A stretch of DNA of 64,000 nt from Caprimulgus europaeus (taxonomy: Eukaryota > Chordata > Aves > Caprimulgiformes > Caprimulgidae), in the NCBI GenBank assembly GCA_907165065.1, contig OU015532.1, positions 43,750,839 through 43,814,838 on the forward strand. The letters are read 5' to 3'. Below the pieces are notes generated by a model. The model ran no database searches and had not been told where the DNA came from. It saw nothing but the letters and a program-made list of their open reading frames with translations. The translations under genes were made by a program, and so were the position numbers. Of this stretch, positions 58,401 to 64,000 are shown piece after piece; position 1 is the stretch's first letter; the number at the start of each line of letters is the position of its first letter.

Positions 58401-61400
58401 AGACTGAAAAAAAAAAAAAAGAACCAAAGCAAACTGAAATAGTAAGCTGACATTTTAAATTGATATCTTGAAGTGTTAATCATTTGTTGATCTACATGAG
58501 GTGTTGTCAGGCTTAACCAGATGATGCTGCAGTATTGTCTTTTTAAGATCTGTCTGTACTAGGAAGAATTTCTGTTTCCTCCTAGTAACTGGAAAGCTTC
58601 TATTTTAAAGCACATTTCTGTGGCAGATTTACAGTGTTTCACAAGGCACAGTGCATGATCCTCACTTCGGGGTGACGTGTTTTGGAGATCTTCTGTCATC
58701 CTGTTTCCTCATGCGGCCCCTACCATTTATTTGCTCCTAAAAAGAGGATCAAACTAGAAGACAGCTGACATGAGGTCACCTGTTTAAGTGCAGGAAGACA
58801 GGGGGATGTGACTGTTACATTTTAGACTCAAAGATACAACAGCAATGGTTGTGACATGGAAGCTAAGAGTTATGATTTTGTACAATTTAGAATAATCCAA
58901 TCACAGATGTGGTTGCGGTGTAAATGAGATGATGCTTTGCTTGTGAGACTTTTTGGGTAATGAAGAACTTCATCATTACGGATCTGGAAGGTGAATGACA
59001 GGAAGTTTAGGAAGTTCAGAAGTGTGCAGTGACCATTAGGCATTTAATTGTTTTGTTCTTCTGTCGTAGGCAGCCTGTACAGAAACCACAGCACGAGTTT
59101 CAGTCTGTCCAACTTAGCCTTGCCAACCAAAGTTGGGAGAGACAAGAATACTCCCTTTCCCAGCCTGAAAGGTAACCGTTTCCCCCTTTGTCTTCTACAA
59201 CCTTAACAGTTCTTGTGACTTGGCAGTCTGAGGTCTTACCCCCTCGCAGGAATCCTGGGGGTGCTGCATTTTGGTAGTTTGGGTAGTACCTGTCTTCAGT
59301 ATCAAGGCAGTAAATTGTCTTGATATTTCTCAGTCAGGTTTCTTCCCAACAGTTGGTCTGTGTTGGGATGGGAGACTGGCTAGTCTAGCCTCTGTGAATG
59401 CTGGTTTTGTTTTGTATTTTGTTTTGTTTTATTTTAAAGCACTTAGTGTAAAGAGTGGGAACCAAGAGGTAGGTCCTACATTTGTACTGCCACTGTCTTC
59501 ATGATTAGCCTTAGGCAACTTGTTAAAGCAGTGGTGCTGCATTTGTAAGCGGGGATAATGCCAGCCTCCCGTGGAGACTGCAGCTTACATGGCTTTCCAA
59601 AGTGCTTATGGTCTTTTCAGTTCACTAAGTAGAAAACTTCTGATCAAAATCAAATGATAACCACACTTCAGCTCATTCAGAGTGCAGATCGATCCCTAAC
59701 TTATGTGCACAATCTTTTCATTGGAACATCTCCTGTTTGTCTGCAGTATCATTCGATAACATGTCTGAATGGGCACTGGAGAAAGGACCCTCTTACCCTG
59801 GGGATTTAGACAGCCTGATTGTCCTAGTACCAGATGTAACAACAGAAGAGTGACTGAGCATGTGCTGGTGTTTTAGTGTTGAGACCTTTTCAGTTGCTAA
59901 ACTGGGGAAAGGTTTTATTTTACGTTTTGAGTTACTCTGATTAGAACTTACTGCTTTTGTTTTAATATGTTGATTTTTTTTCATTTACTTTTTCCTCCTC
60001 ATCATTTTCATCGGTAAAGATTACTTTAATCTGGAAGTGGGAAGGGATGTGGATGAAGGTTGGTATGATATTTTGCTGACCTTTGACCTTGTAGAAACAA
60101 AGGCCAAAAGCTGGGTTTTGTGTTTCTGCTTTGGACTTTGTTTTTGAGACAAGTAATCATTCCCTGTGTGTAAAATGAGGAGGAACAGGACTGGTATGGT
60201 GCAAACACTAGCAGAGACTCTGCACAGCTGTTTTTTGACAACCTATTACCAGTTGGTTGCGTTTTCATGTCCAATTGTACTGGTTAATTGTACTGGTTAA
60301 GAAACATGCTTCATGTCAGGGTGATTGCCATGGGTAAACTTAACAACTGATTCCATGCATTGGAAGAAAACAGTGATGGGGTTTGCCATTCCACGTTCAT
60401 GCTTTGCGCCTCATCTTCTGCCCTTTGGTGTTCTTTTCTTCACTGTTGTAGTCCTGTAGGGCCTTTAATGTTACTATGCAGCTATGAAGATGGGATTTCC
60501 TTAGAGTAGCTCAGTCTGTTTTATGCATGTGCAAGTGTGTGTGTGTGTGTGTTTGTGTTCATTTACGCATGCATGTGTGCTCACTGGGATTCCCACTGGG
60601 CACTTTACTGGTTTGTAATTGTTTCTGTCTCTGTTGTAGAAGTATAAAACTGCTGCGTTAACTTGTTCTTACCAAGCGTGTCTGTTACCCTGTGTTTCTA
60701 ACTGTAATGGGAAATGATGCTGGGACTCCATCTCATTGCTGCTGTTTGACCACTTTCCATCTTCCTTTTTAATTTTTATTTCATGCACATCCATTGATAT
60801 TTTTTTCTCAGTGATGCAGATGGTTTTGATAGTGCCCTTGAAATACAATATGTGCAATAATGTCCTTGAAGATGCAATAGATTGGTTCCACGATGCCAAA
60901 TTTCAAGTCAAGCACTATCTCAAAGATCAATTGCGCTGGCCCTTGTTGTCTTGGGCTTTCAAGCATTTTTCCTGCTCTAGCGTCATTTGGGTTTTGTTTT
61001 GAGGGAGGGCTGGGAAGAAGCTGCTAGTTGGATTCTTTTGATGCTGATGGTGGGGAGCATAGATATTGTAGTACACTACTAATTGTATATTTTGTGTCCC
61101 AGTATTTGGGTTAAATACTATAATGGAGATTATTACTGAAGCTGGCCCAGTAAGCAATGAAGGTGGGTTCCCTACAGCATGAGCTGTGCATGATATAACA
61201 ATTTCCAGCATTCCCTATGCCTGACTCTGGGCTACCTTTTCCACTGGGTAACCAGTACCACATGATCTATACTAGTCACCCCAATGCATTATGCTTTTAC
61301 ATCTAGTGACTAATTTGAAGATGGTTCTTGTTGTGGAACTGCATGCAGAGCAGCCAAACCCTTCCTGCCTCTCACCCTCTGCTCTCATTACCATCTTCTC

Positions 61401-63235
61401 TTTTTCTCTCTGCATTACTCCCATTACTGTTTTCTGCCGATGTGTGATGCTAGAATACGATACACGCTGCTGCTTTTCTGGAGTTTCCATTTTGTTTGAA
61501 GTCTGTTAGCTATAATCTGAAGAGGTGTGTTAGCCAACCTTCGCCTTGCTTGTTAGTGTCCTGGGGATCAGACTGTTTTCCTCCCATCCCTTCCTCTCAT
61601 CCCGGTTCCTCTCCTGTTTAGGAAACAGACGAGCCCTTGTGGATCAGAAGTCTTCAGTCATTAAGCACAGCCCAACAGTGAAGAGAGAATCTCCATCGCC
61701 TCAGGGACGAACGAGCAATTCCAGGTACTATTTTTCATTGCTTTTTGAGTATAAAGTGTTGTTAGAGTGGTTTCATGCTTGGCCAGTGTTTCCTCAGAAG
61801 TCTAGCTGTTGAAAACGAAATAGTACTTTTATGTTGCCCTGAGCTTGCACATATTATTGTATGAGAAGATACAGTATGGATGCTCTTACAGTTAATAGCA
61901 CACACACGTGTTTTTCTGTTCTCCAAAATGTATCCTCTTTCTGTTTTAGAGTCAAATAAATCTAGGTCCCTACTTTAACTCAGTATTTATTCTTTGTAAT
62001 TGAGTCTGTTCTCAACAAGGTACTCTAGCCAGTGGGATTTTAATGCACCACAAAGGGATCAGCTGAGTCATATGAAGCAGTTTGATTTCATGAATTCACG
62101 TGAAGCACTTTTCTCAGCCTTGGGAAGGGACTCAGAATGGTGCAAGTAAATGTTACCTGACCTGTGCCTGCGCTTTCTTCTCATGCAGTCATGGATAGAG
62201 TGAAATTCACTTTGAGCTACTGGGGTTAGGAGACAAGCAAGAACAATAACAGCAGTTCAGACTGGGGAATGCAACAGGAGTTCCCTTCTTACCATTCCCT
62301 CTCCTGTGGCAAAACAAGCTGAAGCAGTACACGTGCCCGGGCTGGTGGAGTGGTGTTATCTTTCAAGGAGGACTTACAGGTCAGACAAGGCGGCTGTGGG
62401 AGAAGGTTGTGACATAGAGGATTCCTGTGGGTTCTGAGGAGTGCTGTGGAGGTGAGGGGTAGAGTGGTAGCTGGAGGGACTAGAGGAAAATCTGATTATG
62501 GCTTATTATAGGAAATAATGGACAAAATAAAATATTTGCTACAACACCTAGAGAACAGAGCTCGGACTATGTGCAGTTGTTAGCAGCAGGCATAGCTAGA
62601 TTTGAACTTCTTTTCTTGTAAACTTAACTTTGACAGGAAATGCATTTCTGTTTGTGTCCTGGCTGCATCTCTCTCCCCATGCAAGCTGTGATAAGCAGAG
62701 AGCTAACTTTTGCCTGCTTCCTCTTAAATCCATCAGCGAGAACCAGCAGTTCCTGAAGGAGGTGGTACACAACGTTCTCGATGGGCAAGGTGTTGGCTGG
62801 CTGAACATGAAGAGAGTCCGACGGCTGCTGGAGAGCGAGCAGCTCCGTGTCTTTGTGCTGAGCAAGCTGAACCGCACCATCCAGTCAGAAGAAGACGCTC
62901 GACAGGATGTCATACAGGATGTGGTCAGTGCTCAGCTCAGCAGGGTCCTTTACCTGGTGTCTGCTGAGGCTCATTTCATAGAAAGTGTTTGTTAAAAGCT
63001 GATGTTCTAGCAGTTCTGGAATTTGTGTTCTTGAATTCCTTTCTCACTCCTGAAGCAGGGCCACTGACAGGGTTCTCGTTGCAGGAGGTCAGCCGCAAGG
63101 TTTACAAGGGCATGCTGGACTTGCTGAAGTGCACCGTGCTGAGCCTGGAGCAGTCGTATGCAAACGCTGGCCTGGGAGGCATGGCCAGTGTCTTTGGCCT
63201 GCTAGAGATAGCACATACTCACTATTACAACAAAG
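40394..63235 (+). CDS. MADD: MAP-kinase activating death domain protein (DENN/MADD, Rab3 GEF), N-terminal two thirds
   Basis: MADD is a large cytosolic protein that exchanges GDP for GTP on Rab3 and Rab27 through its DENN module, acts in synaptic-vesicle transport with kinesin-3 motors, and binds TNF receptor 1 (family knowledge). The start [20 protein letters not shown] is the canonical N-terminus. uDENN spans roughly residues 14-270, cDENN about 290-430 and dDENN about 430-570. A long acidic/serine-rich linker follows, with alternatively spliced pieces, then the conserved [19 protein letters not shown] block. The join is 40394-40455, 43583-44197, 46827-47130, 47470-47601, 48866-48979, 49704-49784, 52371-52549, 53144-53379, 53756-53912, 54899-55002, 55883-56076, 56741-57021, 57684-57823, 59070-59171, 61103-61162, 61622-61724, 62737-62923 and 63085-63235. 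The C-terminal death-domain-like and PH-like parts lie beyond the edge. Confidence 0.96.
40456..43582 (+). other. MADD: MADD intron after the start-codon exon
   Basis: About 3.1 kb of AT-rich sequence with one antisense CR1 (40709-41097) and no supported exon. It ends in a CTTTTTTCTAG acceptor. Confidence 0.75.
40709..41097 (-). mobile_element. CR1 LINE fragment (3' end, antisense)
   Basis: The plus strand reads AGAGAATCATGGAATGTTTAG, then 'CCAACCCCCCTGCCAGCAGCAGG', 'CAGGTTGCTCAAAGCCTCATCC' and 'CTTCTCTTCTCCAGGCTGAAC'. It starts only 250 bases after the start-codon exon of MADD. It is a non-coding relic. Confidence 0.92.
43583..44197 (+). CDS. MADD: MADD coding exon 2: uDENN
   Basis: At 615 nt this is the largest exon, encoding residues 21-226. 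It contains [37 protein letters not shown] and [21 protein letters not shown] variable Lys/Ser/Pro-rich insert ([16 protein letters not shown] to [16 protein letters not shown]) follows, then [20 protein letters not shown] and LGIPRGVQR. The insert differs most from mammals. The exon is CpG-rich compared with its introns. The donor is AG|GTATGT, phase 2; the frame continuing past 44197 is intronic. Confidence 0.96.
44198..46826 (+). other. MADD: MADD intron between coding exons 2 and 3
   Basis: About 2.6 kb with a long T-rich tract at about 45895-45940. I see no exon or recognisable repeat in it. Confidence 0.75.
46827..47130 (+). CDS. MADD: MADD coding exon 3: cDENN start
   Basis: This exon encodes residues 226-327: [40 protein letters not shown], then [20 protein letters not shown] and [20 protein letters not shown] to LLEHK. 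The acceptor is CTTGTACAG, the donor is AAG|GTAAGA, and it ends in phase 0. Confidence 0.96.
47470..47601 (+). CDS. MADD: MADD coding exon 4: cDENN
   Basis: This exon encodes [40 protein letters not shown] and SAEQ, the most conserved DENN core segment. It is 132 nt, phase 0 at both ends; the acceptor is GGTTGCAG and the donor is CAG|GTACCT. Confidence 0.96.
47602..48865 (+). other. MADD: MADD intron between coding exons 4 and 5
   Basis: About 1.3 kb with AT-rich stretches near 48690-48800. No supported exon or repeat family was seen. Confidence 0.7.
48866..48979 (+). CDS. MADD: MADD coding exon 5: cDENN
   Basis: This exon encodes [20 protein letters not shown] and [18 protein letters not shown], 114 nt, phase 0 at both ends. 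The acceptor is TTTCTCTCAG and the donor is AGG|GTAAGT. Confidence 0.96.
49704..49784 (+). CDS. MADD: MADD coding exon 6: cDENN-dDENN junction
   Basis: This exon encodes [20 protein letters not shown] and LKKHLKQ, 81 nt, phase 0 at both ends. The acceptor is TTAATTCCAG and the donor is CAG|GTAATA. Confidence 0.95.
49785..52370 (+). other. MADD: MADD intron between coding exons 6 and 7
   Basis: About 2.6 kb of ordinary unique sequence. Several medium open frames are present (for example 51350-51697), but none resembles MADD or is flanked by good splice sites in a matching phase. Confidence 0.65.
52371..52549 (+). CDS. MADD: MADD coding exon 7: dDENN
   Basis: This exon encodes [40 protein letters not shown] and [19 protein letters not shown], 179 nt, phase 0 in and phase 2 out. 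The acceptor is CCTTTGTTAG and the donor is CCAG|GTGAGG. Confidence 0.96.
53144..53379 (+). CDS. MADD: MADD coding exon 8: dDENN
   Basis: This exon encodes [40 protein letters not shown] and [20 protein letters not shown], then [19 protein letters not shown]. It is 236 nt, phase 2 in and phase 1 out. The donor is AACA|GTGAGT; the codons reading on beyond it are intronic. Confidence 0.96.
53756..53912 (+). CDS. MADD: MADD coding exon 9
   Basis: This exon encodes [40 protein letters not shown] and [12 protein letters not shown], 157 nt, ending the DENN module and entering the acidic linker. The acceptor is TTTTTGTGCAG and the donor is ACAG|GTGAGT. Confidence 0.96.
54899..55002 (+). CDS. MADD: MADD coding exon 10: acidic/serine linker
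   Basis: This exon encodes [20 protein letters not shown] and [15 protein letters not shown], 104 nt, phase 2 in and phase 1 out. The acceptor is CTTGTGGCAG and the donor is CCAA|GTGAGT. Confidence 0.95.
55530..55785 (+). mobile_element. Degenerate CR1 LINE fragment (sense)
   Basis: The sequence resembles a diverged CR1 3' region: GGACAAGAGGGAATAATCAT, 'GAGACTTTCAAAACTCAGTGG', 'GGACAAGGCCCTGAGCCACCCTG' and 'AGATGACCTCCAAAAGCCC'. It lies about 100 bases before MADD coding exon 11. Confidence 0.75.
55883..56076 (+). CDS. MADD: MADD coding exon 11: acidic/serine linker
   Basis: This exon encodes [20 protein letters not shown], then a diverged acidic part, then [20 protein letters not shown] and [11 protein letters not shown]. 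It is 194 nt, phase 1 in. The donor I chose, AATCAT|GTGTGT at 56077, is weak, but it restores phase 0 and aligns the join with the mammalian sequence, so it is the best-supported end. The frame continues open to 56172. Confidence 0.85.
56741..57021 (+). CDS. MADD: MADD coding exon 12 (human exon 13L region)
   Basis: This exon encodes [60 protein letters not shown] and [18 protein letters not shown]. An alternative in-frame acceptor lies 48 nt upstream at 56693, with a better pyrimidine tract, and would add 16 residues. The 3' boundary uses a GC donor (GCAG|GCAAGT). In mammals this exon is alternatively spliced (13L/13S). A GTGAGG inside it at 56897 would remove 125 nt and shift the frame, so it is not a simple counterpart. 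Confidence 0.88.
57684..57823 (+). CDS. MADD: MADD coding exon 13
   Basis: This exon encodes [40 protein letters not shown] and GGIMSFA, 140 nt, phase 2 in and phase 1 out. The acceptor is TTCTTTACAG and the donor is GCAA|GTATGT. Confidence 0.96.
59070..59171 (+). CDS. MADD: MADD coding exon 14
   Basis: This exon encodes [20 protein letters not shown] and [14 protein letters not shown], 102 nt, phase 1 at both ends. The acceptor is TTCTGTCGTAG and the donor is AAAG|GTAACC. It precedes the alternatively spliced interval. Confidence 0.95.
60020..60058 (+). CDS. MADD: Candidate 39-nt MADD microexon
   Basis: An AG at 60018-60019 after a long pyrimidine-rich tract and a GT at 60059 enclose 39 nt in phase 1/1. 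They would add [13 protein letters not shown] between exon 14 and the following exons without shifting the frame. The donor (GAAG|GTTGGT) is weak. I do not recall this insert from mammalian MADD, so it is inference only. Confidence 0.35.
60534..60552. repeat. GT microsatellite
   Basis: A run of about nine GT units in the MADD intron. Confidence 0.85.
61103..61162 (+). CDS. MADD: MADD coding exon 15: 60-nt cassette exon (human exon 16)
   Basis: This exon encodes [20 protein letters not shown] in phase 1/1, so it can be included or skipped without a frame change. In mammals inclusion of exon 16 marks the IG20 pro-apoptotic forms and skipping marks the MADD survival form (literature knowledge). 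The acceptor TGTGTCCCAG and donor GAAG|GTGGGT are moderate, as expected of a regulated exon. Its conservation suggests the switch exists in this species too. Confidence 0.92.
61622..61724 (+). CDS. MADD: MADD coding exon 16
   Basis: This exon encodes [20 protein letters not shown] and [14 protein letters not shown], 103 nt, phase 1 in and phase 2 out. The acceptor is CTCCTGTTTAG and the donor is CCAG|GTACTA. Confidence 0.95.
61725..62736 (+). other. MADD: MADD intron between coding exons 16 and 17
   Basis: About 1 kb without a supported exon or repeat family. Confidence 0.7.
62737..62923 (+). CDS. MADD: MADD coding exon 17
   Basis: This exon encodes [40 protein letters not shown] and [20 protein letters not shown], then QDV, 187 nt, phase 2 in and phase 0 out. 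This block is highly conserved in MADD. The acceptor is AAATCCATCAG and the donor is GTG|GTCAGT. Confidence 0.96.
63085..63235 (+). CDS. MADD: MADD coding exon 18 (last visible)
   Basis: This exon encodes [40 protein letters not shown] and [10 protein letters not shown], 151 nt, phase 0 in and phase 1 out. The donor is AAAG|GTAAGA. The remaining exons lie beyond the window. Confidence 0.95.
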
Positions 63236-64000
63236 GTAAGAAAAGTGTTAAGGACCAGACAAGATCCTTATTCTGAAGGTAGCTGGTCTGTGGCTTCTGG
63301 TATTTCAGGGGTTTTTTTACAACACTTTCAAAATAGGTGAGAACTGTATCACTGTTACCAAAACCTTACAAAGCTTGAAACCATTCTCTTGCACACATGG
63401 AACCAGACCAAAGCAAAATAATGGCCATACTGATGTTTGATTGAAAATGGAAACTCTGCAGCCAGATACAAAACCTGGGACTTTTACAGGTGAAGTGGAA
63501 ATTCTGAGAGTGAGGACCTTCAGCTGACACTGTCCCAACCACAGTCTTGGAAAGTTATTACAGACAACCTGAATAGAGAGGGAGATATTTCTAATGTGGA
63601 ACCATAAGAGACTTACATCTCACCAGCCACCTTGCATTACACAATGATTCTTATATCACTAAGTACTCTTAGAGAGGAAAGTCTGAAAATACTTCTTTAT
63701 TTCTCAGCTTTTCCTTAAGATCTGATTCTTAATGCAAAATAAGAAAACACATGTGTAAGGAGAAAGAGCAAAAGATGTCAAAAAGCTACCTCTCTACTTA
63801 ATATCTGACTCAGCTGTAATCTGAAATGATGAAAAGCTCTTTATTTCATTGTAGCAGAGGAGTAACATCTACTAAACCCTTTACAGTTGGTGTTCTGGAT
63901 GACTTGCATCAGGGATTTTATGAGTTGGCTTAGATGTCCTGTGAGCAATGTGTTCATTTCCAAGCATTGTTAGAATGCTGAGGAAGGTCAGGGAGGCTGT
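63236..64000 (+). other. MADD: MADD intron running to the window edge
   Basis: 765 bases of intron with no further exon or recognisable repeat. Confidence 0.75.

Larger units (their letters stand above)
59172..61102 (+). other. MADD: MADD intron with candidate alternative exons
   Basis: This 1.9 kb intron lies before the known 60-nt cassette exon. Three stretches (59747-59853, 60020-60058 and 60812-61002) follow splice-acceptor-like AGs and are open in the phase set by exon 14; only the second also has an in-phase donor. A GT microsatellite is at about 60535-60552. Confidence 0.6.
40263..64000 (+). other. MADD: MADD gene body visible here (from exon with start codon to window edge)
   Basis: The span runs from the acceptor of the start-codon exon to the right edge; the gene continues outside. 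Eighteen coding exons total 3202 nt, so about 1067 of roughly 1600 residues are present. Adding one non-coding first exon, the numbering agrees with the human scheme, in which exon 16 is a 60-nt cassette (here 61103-61162). Exon phases agree at every junction, so there is no sign of a pseudogene. Confidence 0.95.

Overview
The window is vertebrate nuclear DNA, almost certainly from a bird. The evidence is several CR1 LINE fragments with typical avian 3' ends, avian-type endogenous-retrovirus LTRs, GT-AG introns, and bird-like protein sequence in two recognisable genes. The order or species cannot be fixed from the sequence alone. There is no bacterial, plasmid, CRISPR or operon-like content, and most open reading frames are chance frames in introns and repeats.

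Layout: (1) 1-9010 holds no protein-coding exon that I can support. It is the upstream region or first intron of NR1H3. (2) 9011-about 23020 is NR1H3 (LXR-alpha, plus strand). It has eight coding exons (9141-21206) that join without a phase error into a 409-residue receptor, followed by a 3'UTR with two AATAAA signals. A 1.2 kb solo LTR with an exact 5-bp target duplication (CCAGT) sits antisense in the second coding intron, and a CR1 lies in the fifth. (3) 23020-24270 is the short intergenic gap. (4) 24270-25710 is a truncated LTR directly abutting a large CpG island, the likely promoter of the next gene. (5) 24903-40262 is a 15 kb first intron containing a second LTR of the same family in the opposite orientation, two CR1 copies and an isolated perfect TATA box. 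(6) 40263 to beyond 64000 is MADD (DENN/MADD, plus strand). Eighteen coding exons are visible, all in consistent phase, covering about the first 1067 residues including the whole tripartite DENN domain. The gene runs off the right edge.

The NR1H3-MADD tandem order matches the arrangement known on human chromosome 11p11.2. The two genes work in different pathways: oxysterol-sensing transcription control, and Rab3/Rab27 GDP-GTP exchange with death-receptor signalling. Their adjacency is conserved synteny, not a functional unit.

I found no new biological system. The points most worth checking are a run of candidate phase-compatible alternative exons in the MADD intron before the known 60-nt cassette exon, two competing in-frame acceptors in the preceding alternatively spliced region, a GC-AG intron, overlapping micro-uORFs before both start codons, and the LTR insertions beside or within regulatory positions.
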